NCBI RefSeq assembly: GCF_006065315.1
Contig: NZ_CP040749.1
Span: 558,001 to 622,000 of the forward strand
Reading direction: 5' to 3'
Length of the DNA: 64,000 bases
Origin: Aureibaculum algae
GTDB taxonomy: Bacteria; Bacteroidota; Bacteroidia; Flavobacteriales; Flavobacteriaceae
Shown here one piece after another: positions 16,695 to 26,175 of this stretch. Below the pieces are notes generated by a model that was not told the DNA's origin, made no database searches, and saw nothing but the letters and a program-made list of their open reading frames with translations. Position numbers and translations under genes: made by a program. Positions within the stretch are counted from its first letter, which is position 1. Each line of letters starts with the position of its first letter.

Positions 16695-17445
16695 AGAGAA
16701 TATAGAGAAGGGGCATATATGCTGTGCTATTTCTGACAAAAAATGCAAAGAAAGCTACGAACTAAAAAAACAATGGCTTGCCAATGAGTTTGAGCACGGA
16801 TACAAATTCTACCGATTAGATGCAAGAGCGAAAGTATTTATTGAATACTGCGATGCTGAAAAAGCGTGGGTGCCAATTGATGCTCCAAATCATTTGTTTA
16901 TTGGCTGTATGTGGGTAGCAGGAAAATATAAAGGTAATGGATATGCAAAAGCTTTACTGAAAAAAGCAGAAGACGAAGCCAAAGAACAAGGCAAAGATGG
17001 GCTTGTGACAATTGTCGGAACAAAAAAATTCCATTTTATGAATGATACTAAATGGTTATCAAGACAAGGTTTTGAAGATGTTGAAAGATTACCTTATGGT
17101 TTTAGCTTATTGGTAAAAAGTTTCAATAAAAATGCAAAACAACCAACGTTTAAGAAATCTGTTGCAACTGGAGAATGTGAAAACAAAGATGGCTTGACTG
17201 TTTATTTTACAAATCGTTGTCCTTTTTCAGAATATCACGTTACCAATTCATTGGTTGAAGTTGTTAAGAAACGAAATATAAATCTTGAAGTTGTTAAATT
17301 TGAGACAAAGGAAGAAGCTCAAAAATCGCCAACACCTGCAACGATATTCAGCTTATTTTACAACGGAAAATTTATCACAACAGATATTAGTGTGTGTATG
17401 GATAGTAGATTTGATAAAATTATTGAGAAAGAAATGAAAAAATAA
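16669..17445 (+). CDS. GNAT N-acetyltransferase with C-terminal YoaP-like domain
   Basis: A 258-residue protein. The N-terminal ~150 residues are a GNAT domain with the acetyl-CoA loop region WVAGKYKGNGYAKALLKKAEDEAK (motif A, R/Q-x-x-G-x-G/A variant). The C-terminal part (LTVYFTNRCPFSEYHV to IIEKEMKK) matches the YoaP-like domain found fused to GNATs. The acetyl acceptor is unknown; small-molecule or antibiotic modification is a guess. It overlaps the upstream membrane protein gene by 26 bp. Last gene of cassette 6. Confidence 0.82.
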   Translation: METIIQLNKENIEKGHICCAISDKKCKESYELKKQWLANEFEHGYKFYRLDARAKVFIEYCDAEKAWVPIDAPNHLFIGCMWVAGKYKGNGYAKALLKKAEDEAKEQGKDGLVTIVGTKKFHFMNDTKWLSRQGFEDVERLPYGFSLLVKSFNKNAKQPTFKKSVATGECENKDGLTVYFTNRCPFSEYHVTNSLVEVVKKRNINLEVVKFETKEEAQKSPTPATIFSLFYNGKFITTDISVCMDSRFDKIIEKEMKK

Positions 17446-17452
17446 AGTACGA

Positions 17453-17589
17453 AAGCCTAACATTTTGTATAAGTAATGCCGAGTGAAGTGCGTATTTTGA
17501 ATTTTGGTTCTCGTATCAAAGTTCATCTTGATTTGACAAGAATGAGCTTCGAAATTCGGCACTACTCATACAATTTACCGTTGTGGGTA
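17453..17589 (+). other. attC-like site 6 (uninterrupted)
   Basis: Inverse core AAGCCTAAC (17453-17461) complements the start of cassette 6, GTTAGGCTT (15300-15308). The arm TTGTATAAGTAATGCCGA pairs with TCGGCACTACTCATACAA. It closes at GTTGTGGGTA (17580-17589), the start of cassette 7. Confidence 0.82.
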
Positions 17590-17605
17590 ATACGAGAAAA
17601 ACGAA

Positions 17606-18229
17606 ATGGCAGGATTAACAAGCGAACAAATTAGATTTTTAAAAGAGCAAAAAGTACATCCGAAATATGTATTCAATGCTGATGGACTTTCTAAATCCGA
17701 ATATCGAGTGATTATGAAAGAACTGAATAAAGGAGTTGCTTATAATGTTACACCTTGCCAAAAAGAGGGACACACTTTACGAACGAGAAGCGGACATTGT
17801 TGTCAATGTAATACTGCAACATTAGGATTTCAAAAAAGGAATGACTCTGGCGGAATCGTATATATTGCTGGAAGTTTAACAGGAGAGCTTGTGAAAATCG
17901 GATTTTCAAAAGCAGTCGAAGTCAGAACCGAATCACTAAATCGGACTAAATATGCTGGATTTAATGACTGGAAAATACTTTACGCTCTGAATAGTAAAAA
18001 TGCTGGTCGAATAGAAACTAAAGCGAATTCATTGTTACACGAATATGCTTTTTCGGTTGACTATGAACACGACGGACATTGGCAAGATTCTTATGAAACT
18101 TACCATTGTGCATATTCTAAAGCAAAGGAATTTGTTGAAAAAGCCTTCAAATCGGAAAATTATGAAGTTGAAATTGAGAAAAATAGTCCGACTGAAAAAT
18201 ATGAATTTAGGAATTTAAAGAAATTATAA
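17606..18229 (+). CDS. GIY-YIG-like (T5orf172/MUG113-type) protein
   Basis: A 207-residue protein. The central region GGIVYIAGSLTGELVKIGFSKAVEVR (about residues 85-110) is the GIY-YIG superfamily pattern of the T5orf172/MUG113 branch: strand-VYI, KIG.S, then an arginine, and later RIETKANSLLHEYAF with the glutamate. The N-terminus holds a possible zinc site (CQKEGHTLRTRSGHCCQC). Such proteins may be nicking endonucleases, though cassette members are uncharacterised. Sole gene of cassette 7, whose cores GTTGTGGGTA and TACCCACAAC match over 10 bp. Confidence 0.8.
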   Translation: MAGLTSEQIRFLKEQKVHPKYVFNADGLSKSEYRVIMKELNKGVAYNVTPCQKEGHTLRTRSGHCCQCNTATLGFQKRNDSGGIVYIAGSLTGELVKIGFSKAVEVRTESLNRTKYAGFNDWKILYALNSKNAGRIETKANSLLHEYAFSVDYEHDGHWQDSYETYHCAYSKAKEFVEKAFKSENYEVEIEKNSPTEKYEFRNLKKL

Positions 18230-18257
18230 ACTGGGAAAAGTACTACCCACAACAACG

Positions 18258-20011
18258 GTAATCGTTGCACAAGCACCAAAATAGACCATCTGGATTAATT
18301 GGGGATTTATTTTTAGTAGTTTTAAGCGTGGCTATAATTTTTTCTGTCCCCTATTTCATCTTTTTTAAAAGGCTTAAAATGGCTTGATCTGCTCAATATA
18401 TGCCAAAAACAGTGAGTTAAGTACAGCGCAAGTGATTTGGCATCACTTCTGACAACTTTACTTGTGAATTTTAGGTACTTTTTCAGGTTGTAGGCAATGG
18501 CGGAGAGATGCATCACCTTGTTGGCTTGCTCAATGCCAATGGTATTTATTTTACGTAAGCCCATGAATTGAGTTAGCGTTCCAAAGACAGGTTCAACAGT
18601 ACTCTGTCGTTTTGATTTCATATAACGACCTTGGTTGCTGCTTACGCGATGGTTATTTCGTTCGTATTCTTCTCTGTAATAAGTTACCGAAAATTTCTTT
18701 TCTTGTGCTGTCTTACCTAAACATTGTTTTCTTATCGGACAGTCTCTACAAATTTTTGAGGAGATTCTATATTCCTTTTTCTTACTACCTGTTCTATAAT
18801 CATTAAACACTTTTTTAAAGGGAACGATATGACCCTCTGGACAGAGATAATGATCCTCTTGTTTGACATATTCAAAATCCTCAGGACCGCCTTTATACGT
18901 CCCGTGAGGTGGTATAAAACTTCGTAAACCTATTTTTTCCAAAAAAGCATAATTCTCTCCATCACTATAGCCTGTATCGGCCACTAGATTTTGCCATAAG
19001 ATCCCTTGTTTGTTCAATCGTTTTTTTAATCGAGGTACAATGTCTTGTAAGTATTGGCTGTCTTTCTTATCTGCCTTATACGCTTTAATGTCAGTGATTA
19101 CATGATGTCCAGTGTCAACACTTAGCTGACTCATATAGTTCAGCTTGCGTGCCTTGCCTGGCTTTACACTAATTTTAGCATCCGGATCGGTGGGACTATA
19201 ATGCGTTTTGTTTGAGGTGTATTTTGAGTTTTTATTGTTTGCACCCGTGCGTTGATCTTGATCTTTTGACCATTTTTTATTCCGACTTTTAATAGCAGAC
19301 AATTCTTGCTTGGTGGCACTAATTTTTTTTTGAGCATCTGAAGCTTTATTCTCTTTGGCTTTTCGAATAGGCTTTTGTTTATCCATGCTACTGATATGGC
19401 GTAGCTTTTTTAAGTGGTCTTCTAATTCTTCTTCAGGCACTTTTAACTCCAAGGTATCCATCGAGGCATTTGCCTTTATTGGAGCAGAATCTATCGCTTG
19501 AGTATGGCCACTTACCATGCCTTTGTCAACACACATAATTAAAACACGCGTAAAGACTTCTTCAAAAACTTTTTCTGGATATAATTGACGCGTACGACTT
19601 ATTGTGCTATGCCAGGGCAACTCTTCATCAATATCATAGCCTAAAAAATACAATATGTCCAAACGTAAACTACAATGGGCAATCAACTGTCGATCACTGA
19701 TAATATTCTCTAAATATCCCACCAAACACAACTTGAAAAACACGGTAGGATCTATGCTCTTTTGACCACTGTCTCCATAATAAGGACGTGTCAGTACATA
19801 TAGAAAATGTAGGTCTAATTCCCCATTTAATCGTCGATAAAAATTCTCCTTTGGAATCCGATCACTCATTCGGAATTGAGTGAATAATTTCTCTTGATAC
19901 TCTTTTTTGCCTTGCATACCTCAAGATACAGAATATCAGTCTAATGACCAATAAATTCATGCGTTTTTTAGTTCATTTTATCCCTAATTATATATATCTT
20001 GTGCAACAGGC
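18258..20011. mobile_element. IS1182-family insertion sequence, copy 3 (1754 bp)
   Basis: Same ends and length as copy 1. Flanked by a 6-bp direct repeat ACAACG (18252-18257 and 20012-20017), so this is an intact independent insertion. Confidence 0.88.
18322..19917 (-). CDS. IS1182-family transposase (copy 3)
   Basis: Intact 531-residue DDE transposase, translation identical to copies 1, 2, 4 and 5. Confidence 0.93.
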   Translation of the reverse strand: MQGKKEYQEKLFTQFRMSDRIPKENFYRRLNGELDLHFLYVLTRPYYGDSGQKSIDPTVFFKLCLVGYLENIISDRQLIAHCSLRLDILYFLGYDIDEELPWHSTISRTRQLYPEKVFEEVFTRVLIMCVDKGMVSGHTQAIDSAPIKANASMDTLELKVPEEELEDHLKKLRHISSMDKQKPIRKAKENKASDAQKKISATKQELSAIKSRNKKWSKDQDQRTGANNKNSKYTSNKTHYSPTDPDAKISVKPGKARKLNYMSQLSVDTGHHVITDIKAYKADKKDSQYLQDIVPRLKKRLNKQGILWQNLVADTGYSDGENYAFLEKIGLRSFIPPHGTYKGGPEDFEYVKQEDHYLCPEGHIVPFKKVFNDYRTGSKKKEYRISSKICRDCPIRKQCLGKTAQEKKFSVTYYREEYERNNHRVSSNQGRYMKSKRQSTVEPVFGTLTQFMGLRKINTIGIEQANKVMHLSAIAYNLKKYLKFTSKVVRSDAKSLALYLTHCFWHILSRSSHFKPFKKDEIGDRKNYSHA

Positions 20012-20164
20012 ACAACGTATAAAATTAATTGCTTGTTTCGAGCCTACTTACGAAAATCCTCGCGGATTTTCTATTCGGTTTGTACTTGCAAAGTTAGTTG
20101 CTAAACCACGCAACTAATCTTATACGTATTCCAAGGTCAAATCCTAATAATTTATAACTTATTT

Positions 20165-21157
20165 TTAAGCTGCATATTTTTGGATTTCTACATAAGGCGT
20201 TCCTCTTTTCACTACTGCAAATGCTCTTGATAAAATCTTATTTCTAACATTATTTAAAGCAACCATTTTTGGTTTACCTTCTTCGAGTTTCTTCTTGTAA
20301 TATTGTTTTAGTTCTTTATCGCACTGTATAGCACTCACGCTGGCAAGTGTTAAAAGTGTTTTCATTTTTCTATCTCCTATATGGTGTATTCTATTCCTTC
20401 TTCTAATACTGGTTCCAGAACTGTGTTCAAAAGGTGCAACACCACAATAGCTAGAAAATTGTCGCCAACTATTGAATCGTTTAAAGTTGCTCGTGTGATA
20501 TATAATCTGACAAGAAAGTATTAATCCGACTCCTTTTAAGGTATTTAGAAGCTTAAAATTCTTATCGAGTGATTTATCACTTTTCATTAATTTTTTAATA
20601 CAAAGTTCTAGAGCTTCAATTTGTTTTGTGAGATAATGAATGGTCTTTTTGATAATTCTACAACAGTTGTCGGTTGAAGGACTACTAAGTAAAGATTGCA
20701 TTTCTTTAAGGCTACTCATCTTGCCTGTTCGATCTCTTACTAGCTGTTCTCTAATCGATAATAATCTGCCCAACTCTTGAACGTGATTTTCTTTTGGTGT
20801 ACTAAGAAGTAGTTCTTCTTTATGTAACCAAGCATACCTAGCTATCATACCCGCATCAAGTTTATCTGTTTTACCTCTAACAATACCTACAGATCGTTTG
20901 ATTGCTAAGGGACTTTGTTCAATATAATCTATATTGTTTTCTGATAGGTAAACACTCAGTTTTGTAGAGTAATGTCCTGTATTCTCAAAACAGAAAAAAT
21001 AGACTTGCTCTTTTAAATACGTTTCCGTCCATGACAATAATGCTTTGTAACCCTTAGTAGTGTTAGAAAACACTCGATGTACTGCTCTGTTATGGATATG
21101 TGCATCGATTGTTAATTTAGATACATCAATTCCTATAACATCTACATAATTTTTCAT
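20165..21157 (-). CDS. IS110-family transposase, type B (copy 1)
   Basis: A 330-residue DEDD transposase: N-terminal VIGIDVSKLTIDAHIHN, middle RGKTDKLDAGMIARYA, C-terminal LKGVGLILSCQIIYHTSNF and SSYCGVAPFEHSSGTS. It is a homologue of the protein at 62059-63051 but not the same sequence, so the two elements are older relatives. Transcribed against the cassettes. Confidence 0.93.
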   Translation of the reverse strand: MKNYVDVIGIDVSKLTIDAHIHNRAVHRVFSNTTKGYKALLSWTETYLKEQVYFFCFENTGHYSTKLSVYLSENNIDYIEQSPLAIKRSVGIVRGKTDKLDAGMIARYAWLHKEELLLSTPKENHVQELGRLLSIREQLVRDRTGKMSSLKEMQSLLSSPSTDNCCRIIKKTIHYLTKQIEALELCIKKLMKSDKSLDKNFKLLNTLKGVGLILSCQIIYHTSNFKRFNSWRQFSSYCGVAPFEHSSGTSIRRRNRIHHIGDRKMKTLLTLASVSAIQCDKELKQYYKKKLEEGKPKMVALNNVRNKILSRAFAVVKRGTPYVEIQKYAA

Positions 21158-21383
21158 ATTTTTAAATATTATTTCCTTTTAAAAAGAAATGATTAATAAA
21201 TGTTGCAATGACTATCACCTTTATTAGGAAAAAATTCCTGGTATTCCAAATGGTCCTAAGCAACCTAAGAGAGACAAGAGGACTCATACGTATATAGGAA
21301 CTGCTATTCCAAAGACCGTTATAGTTCTCCTCTTGTTTCTTAGTAAAGTTAATTAACTATTTAATAGCACGGTAAAGTAAAGA
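21158..21383 (-). ncRNA. candidate bridge RNA region of IS110 type B (copy 1)
   Basis: Non-coding end upstream of the transposase. A conserved framework surrounds two variable patches: TCATACGTATATAGG (about 21284-21298) and AGACCGTT (21313-21320). The second is identical to the right target flank AGACCGTT at 21384-21391; the first, read on the minus strand, contains TATACGTAT, which matches the left flank at 20121-20129. In the sister element the second patch changes together with its target. RNA ends are not determined. Confidence 0.5.
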
Positions 21384-21397
21384 AGACCGTTGTATGC

Positions 21398-21898
21398 AAG
21401 GCTGGGAGACCGACTATCATAGTAATTACCTGAATATAAATTTTGAAAAAACGAATAGAAAATATTAGCTCATTGATTGAAGTTTGGTTCAAAGAAAAAA
21501 TAGTTTTTGCCTGCGCGCTTCTGCCCTTCGGGACAGTTGGAGAAGCCACACGCACATTGCACACATTTGCAAATCGCATAAGCTTACGCACAGACCAAAA
21601 TTTGCAAAAGAGTGCATTTTTCACCAAGCGTTTTCATCATTCTTTTGAACAAAAAAATGGCAAAATATATGAAAATTGATTTATATAACTTTTGATACAA
21701 ATATTTGAGTTTATTCACTTTCAGATTCTATCTAACTCCGGCAATTAATGCTGCAAGAGTTCTTATGAACGCAAATGACAATCCTAGTAATAAAAAAGTG
21801 AAACAAACCTGCAAGAAAAAAACTAGCAATAAATACAGAGACATCTCATTCAGTATGGTTACAAAATTCCCGAAAAACACTTGCACACAACTAGCGTT
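21398..21898. other. Non-coding stretch between core site and HTCS gene
   Basis: No convincing gene. It contains GAGAAGCCACACGCACATTG (about 21540), related to GC-richer stretches before the attC-like sites at about 770, 37240 and 40940. Short frames here lack ribosome binding sites and family resemblance. Confidence 0.5.
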
Positions 21899-24800
21899 CT
21901 ACTTTAAGACCCTTTTTCTATATGCCAAAGGAGTAATTCCATACTCTTCCTTAAAGTTTACACGAAATTGAGTTAAGCTATTAAAACCTGAGCGAAGGCA
22001 AACCTCTGCAATATCTAACCGGTCATCGTAAAGAAAACCTGCAGCTTTTCTTAACCTGAATTTACGCAAATAATTCGAGGTACTCTGACCTGTTAGCCCC
22101 GTGAACTTGCGATAGAAAGTTGATTTACTCATGTTTAATAATCGGCCTAACTCATCAACATTGAATTCTACATTCGAATAGTTGTCTTCAAGTATCTGAT
22201 TTAAATTTGCCCAGAACTCTTTATCTCTTTTTGAGTATGAACTTTGAGCTGTTATTTCAATTGTTGGAGCTTCAATGATTTGTGCTTTCAACTGCTCTCT
22301 TCTGGTAAGAATAGCATTTATTCTTGCTAGTAAAATATCGGGGTTAAATGGTTTTTCAATGTAGTCGTCAATTCCTTTTCTAAAACCCTCAATTTGGGTT
22401 TCTGAATCAGTTTTTGCTGTTAAAAGAATAATAGGAATATGCGAGGTTAATATTTTAGATTTCAATTTTTCGCAGAATTCCATACCATTCATTACTGGCA
22501 TCATAATATCGGAAATAATTAGGTCGGGCATGTATTCTTCTAGAATACCTAATGCTATTTTTCCATTTGTAGCGGTTTTAATTGCAAAATGTGGTTTTAA
22601 CAAATTAGTAATATATTCAATAAGCTCAATATTATCTTCAACCAATAGAAGCTTCTGTCCAACTTCGAAATTCGCTTCATTAGTATTTGATACCTTTGGA
22701 TATATAGGCAGTTGTTGGGCAATTTCATTTTCTCCAAAATCTTCTTCTGAAAACTGTTCTTTTCCCAACCCAAAATTAAGAATAAACGATGTTAATTCTT
22801 TGACGTCACTTTGAGCCGTAATTTCGCCCTTTTGCAATTCAACTAATCCCTTTACTAGGGCAAGGCCAATACCGTCTCCGGTTGCCTTGTGATTCTTTAA
22901 TCTATAAAATCTGTCAAATATCTTATCTAGTTGATCTGTTGGTATTCCAACGCCGTAGTTTTCAACTCTAATAATTAAATTGTCATCTTCGGTTTTAACC
23001 TCTACAATTATATTTCGTCCATTGGGAGTATATTTAATTGCATTGGAGATTAGATTATAGAATATTTGTTCGGTTTTGTTTCTGTCTAGCCATACCTTCT
23101 GTTTTTTTAGCGAAGTGAAAAAGTCAAGACTGAGTTCTTTTTGTTGGGCTAGAATATTAAAGCTCGTAGTTATATCTTTTGCAAACTCAACAATATCAAA
23201 CGTGCTTACGTTTAACTTTAGTTTTCCTTGATCCATCTTCCGAACTTCAATAAGCTGGTTCACCATCTTTAGAAGTCTATTGACATTGTTTTTAATTATT
23301 GCCACTTCTTTGCTATTAGATAGCTTTGCTACATTATCAAGATGCCCAAGAATAAGCGTAATTGGTGTACGGAACTCATGTGAGATATTTGTAAAAAACT
23401 GAAGCTTAGCTTGATCTGATTCGTGTAGCTTTTTAGAGATTTCTAATATCTGAATATTCTGTTCTTCAAGTTCTTTGGTTTGTTCTTTGACCCTTTTTTC
23501 CAATATTAATTTGATTCGTTTTATTCTGGCTAAACGGACCTGAAAAAAAACAGCTATTAATGCCAATGCAAATAAGATAAATACTATTCGGAACCAAATG
23601 GTTTGCCAAAATGGAGGCTTAATTACAATTTTTACCTGAGCGGCATCGCTCCATTCGTTTTCAATAGATGATACTTGAACTTTAAAAATATATTGTCCAG
23701 GACTAATCGTTGTATAATAAGCAGTTCGGATTCCAACTTTAGGATGAATCCAGTCATTCTCGATTCCTACTAAGCGATACCTAAACTTATTGTTATTGGG
23801 TATTTCAAAAGGGTAGGCATTAAAAGATAAGGAAAATGTATTCTGTTTATAATTTAAAGAAATGTAATCAATATATTCGAAATTATCTTTTAGCATAACT
23901 TCACTATTAATTGTATCTCCAATATTAATGGTTTGGTTAAAGAGTGAGAAATCCTCAATGGCAGGTTTTGTGTTAATGTTGTATTCGTTTATCTCTTTTG
24001 GGTTAAACCATGTTACCCCTGAATATTCACTATAATATATTGTATTATCATGATCGTAAAAATAAGCATCGTCGGAGTAAAACTCATTATGCAAATATGA
24101 AGTGATTTTATCAGTTTTAGTATTAAGCTTACAAATACCTTTTTTGGTACTCATCCATATGTTATCCGTTTTATCAAGATGAACTGAGTAGACGACATTA
24201 CTGCTTAACCCATCTTCTTGAGAATAGCTTTTGAAAACAGAATCAGTTTTGGTATTAAGCATATCAACACCTGCAATGGTAGCTAACCATAAGGTGTCAT
24301 CCTGAATTTCCATTGAAAAAACCTTATTGTCACTTAATCCTCCATTTGATTTTAAAATACGAGTAAAGTGCAAAGGGGAATGAGCAATTTTCACCAACCC
24401 ATAATTATTTTGAGCTACCCATAAATTATTGTGCTTGTCGCGTTTAATATCTCTAATTGCTGACCAAAGTGTAATTCCATTATGGTTGTTAGGGAGGAAA
24501 TCCAAGTTGCCAGTATTTAAATTACAAGTTGCAATCTTATTGTCTCCGGTAATAGTTACTTCTCCTTCGTTAAATTCCTTAATAACGAAGCATTGATAAG
24601 GCCAGTCCCAACCAAATTTGTAATTTAAAGTTTCTATCCTGTCCAAGTTCTTATTATAGCGACAGACATTATTTAAAGTCCCCAACCAAATATTATTTTG
24701 GGAATCTTCAAAAATACAACGTACTGATTTTAATGTTTGAGACCTTCCGTTTTTGTCCGTATAATGAGTATAAAATTTGGTACTACCATCTTGCTTTAAA

Positions 24801-25879
24801 ACCGTTAAGCCATTTTCATCTTTACTAATCCATAAATCTCCTGAACGGATTTGGCACAAAGAGGAGATTGCGCCTTTGTCATAATCTCCTATAGTCTCTT
24901 TCTCAAAATCAATCCTATTGAAAAGGTTTTTCTGCTTGTTGTAAACGGCAATTCCTTTTTTTGCAGTTCCAATCCACAGATTTCCAGCTTTATCAAATTT
25001 TAGCCTCGATATATAATCATCATTTATAAAGTGCTCATTTTCCAAGGTATTTTGCTTCATTAAGGCCTCATCTTGAATCTCTTTTAGAGGAAACTTATAC
25101 AAACCCACGGTTGTTCCTATCCATATATTGGTTTTAGAAATAGCCACAGCCCTAATTTGATTTGCATCAAAATATTTTTCAATTTGTTTAAAGGGAAGTA
25201 TTGTATCTACAACTTGAAAAGATGAATCATGTCGAATAATCCCCTCTTTTAGTGCAACGTAATAAAACTCACCTATGTTTTCCATCCAAAATACAGGTTC
25301 AGATATCATCCGTTTTAAAACATGCACATTGGCATCTGAATACATAAGTTCCTCTACTCCTTGATCGCCATAGCTTAAAACCCCATTCTGTTTATAAGGA
25401 CACAAACCTCGCAAAACAGATTTTGGCTGATAGTTGCAAAAGGTATTTGCTGTTTTGTTATATACTCCTATTTTATCATAACTCTGAACCCACACGTAGT
25501 TATTACCTGTTACATTAATATTATTATAACCTTCGGTTGAATAATTAATTACAGAAGAATCATAAAAATGCTGAAATATTTTACGTTTTGAATCAAACTT
25601 ATTGAGCCCCCCATTACTGGTAGAAATCCAAATATCACCGTTGGCATCGGTATGCAAGGCGGTTACAATATTCCCCATAATACTAGCCGAAGTATTAGCT
25701 GAAGGGTAAAATATTTCAAAGTCATACCCGTCAAACCGATTCAGTCCATCTAAAGTGCCAGCCCATATATTCCCTTGCTTGTCAATATCTAAACTAAACA
25801 CATAATTTTGCGACAATCCATTAGATATATCGAAATAATCTAATCTAGGTGTTTGAGTATATAATGCTATTGTAAACAT
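21899..25879 (-). CDS. hybrid two-component system (HTCS) sensor-regulator
   Basis: A protein of at least 1326 residues with the full HTCS layout: periplasmic two-component propeller repeats (NIWAGTLDGLNRFDGYDF and many LWIGT-like blades), a Y_Y_Y domain (~680-745), a transmembrane helix (WFRIVFILFALALIAVFF, ~755-772), a histidine kinase (ISHEFRTPITLILGH, His near 835; NLISNAIKYTPNG; GDGIGLALVKGL), a receiver (LLLVEDN; SDIMMPVMNG, Asp near 1123) and an AraC-type DNA-binding domain at the end. HTCS proteins sense oligosaccharides in the periplasm and switch on the adjacent PUL. It is divergent from the GH29 gene. The annotated ATG truncates the signal peptide; see the start-codon finding. Confidence 0.95.
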   Translation of the reverse strand: MFTIALYTQTPRLDYFDISNGLSQNYVFSLDIDKQGNIWAGTLDGLNRFDGYDFEIFYPSANTSASIMGNIVTALHTDANGDIWISTSNGGLNKFDSKRKIFQHFYDSSVINYSTEGYNNINVTGNNYVWVQSYDKIGVYNKTANTFCNYQPKSVLRGLCPYKQNGVLSYGDQGVEELMYSDANVHVLKRMISEPVFWMENIGEFYYVALKEGIIRHDSSFQVVDTILPFKQIEKYFDANQIRAVAISKTNIWIGTTVGLYKFPLKEIQDEALMKQNTLENEHFINDDYISRLKFDKAGNLWIGTAKKGIAVYNKQKNLFNRIDFEKETIGDYDKGAISSLCQIRSGDLWISKDENGLTVLKQDGSTKFYTHYTDKNGRSQTLKSVRCIFEDSQNNIWLGTLNNVCRYNKNLDRIETLNYKFGWDWPYQCFVIKEFNEGEVTITGDNKIATCNLNTGNLDFLPNNHNGITLWSAIRDIKRDKHNNLWVAQNNYGLVKIAHSPLHFTRILKSNGGLSDNKVFSMEIQDDTLWLATIAGVDMLNTKTDSVFKSYSQEDGLSSNVVYSVHLDKTDNIWMSTKKGICKLNTKTDKITSYLHNEFYSDDAYFYDHDNTIYYSEYSGVTWFNPKEINEYNINTKPAIEDFSLFNQTINIGDTINSEVMLKDNFEYIDYISLNYKQNTFSLSFNAYPFEIPNNNKFRYRLVGIENDWIHPKVGIRTAYYTTISPGQYIFKVQVSSIENEWSDAAQVKIVIKPPFWQTIWFRIVFILFALALIAVFFQVRLARIKRIKLILEKRVKEQTKELEEQNIQILEISKKLHESDQAKLQFFTNISHEFRTPITLILGHLDNVAKLSNSKEVAIIKNNVNRLLKMVNQLIEVRKMDQGKLKLNVSTFDIVEFAKDITTSFNILAQQKELSLDFFTSLKKQKVWLDRNKTEQIFYNLISNAIKYTPNGRNIIVEVKTEDDNLIIRVENYGVGIPTDQLDKIFDRFYRLKNHKATGDGIGLALVKGLVELQKGEITAQSDVKELTSFILNFGLGKEQFSEEDFGENEIAQQLPIYPKVSNTNEANFEVGQKLLLVEDNIELIEYITNLLKPHFAIKTATNGKIALGILEEYMPDLIISDIMMPVMNGMEFCEKLKSKILTSHIPIILLTAKTDSETQIEGFRKGIDDYIEKPFNPDILLARINAILTRREQLKAQIIEAPTIEITAQSSYSKRDKEFWANLNQILEDNYSNVEFNVDELGRLLNMSKSTFYRKFTGLTGQSTSNYLRKFRLRKAAGFLYDDRLDIAEVCLRSGFNSLTQFRVNFKEEYGITPLAYRKRVLK

Positions 25880-25939
25880 TAAAAAATGTAATATGAGAAG
25901 AAGTTTTTTCAGATTGATGTGCTTTAAATTAACTACTAC

Positions 25940-25969
25940 AAATTAATGCAAATTAATGCAAATTCAAGG
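25940..25969. promoter_or_regulatory. Tandem direct repeats in the HTCS/GH29 divergent region
   Basis: AAATTAATGC occurs twice in direct tandem (25940-25949 and 25950-25959), followed by the partial third unit AAATTCAAGG. One-turn spacing in the intergenic region between the regulator and its likely targets makes it a candidate operator, though closer to the HTCS start than to the GH29 start. The rest of 25913-26175 is AT-rich without a clear TAnnTTTG box. Confidence 0.35.
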
Positions 25970-26175
25970 TTCTTTTAGTCAATATTCAATATAACCCCAT
26001 TAGATGTGTTGCTTATAAAACTTAAGGCTATATGTTTTATTTAATGTGGCTTATGTGTTATTCTTTTTAATGTGTAAAAGGACTTTGAACGATATCCATT
26101 TGTAATTGAATCATTTCCATCCTTAGTAAAAAGCTTATTATCCTAATTTTGAATAATCATTAATGGATATGGAAC

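Larger units (their letters stand above)
20126..21383. mobile_element. IS110-family element, type B copy 1 (ends approximate)
   Basis: Identified by its transposase and by homology of both non-coding ends with the element at 62020-63246. The left flank TATACGT and right flank GACCGTTG are parts of the right arm and core of an attC-like site. The long non-coding end (about 225 bp) lies upstream of the transposase, the layout of the IS110 subgroup proper, opposite to type A. The exact ends are uncertain by several bases. Confidence 0.75.
18244..21397 (+). other. attC-like site 7, interrupted by IS1182 and IS110 elements
   Basis: Inverse core TACCCACAAC at 18244-18253. The IS1182 copy 3 follows, then the hairpin resumes (apical stem GAAAATCC-TCGC-GGATTTTC at 20052-20071), is broken again near TATACGT (about 20121) by an IS110-family element, and ends at the core GTTGTATGC at 21389-21397. 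Confidence 0.72.

Noticed and set aside
21443..21971. Small frames on both strands before the HTCS gene
   Set aside because: No family resemblance or ribosome binding sites; partly overlap the HTCS 3' end and a non-coding repeat.
25940..25969. Short AAATTAATGC repeats as a CRISPR array
   Set aside because: Only two full 10-bp units with no spacers and no cas genes.
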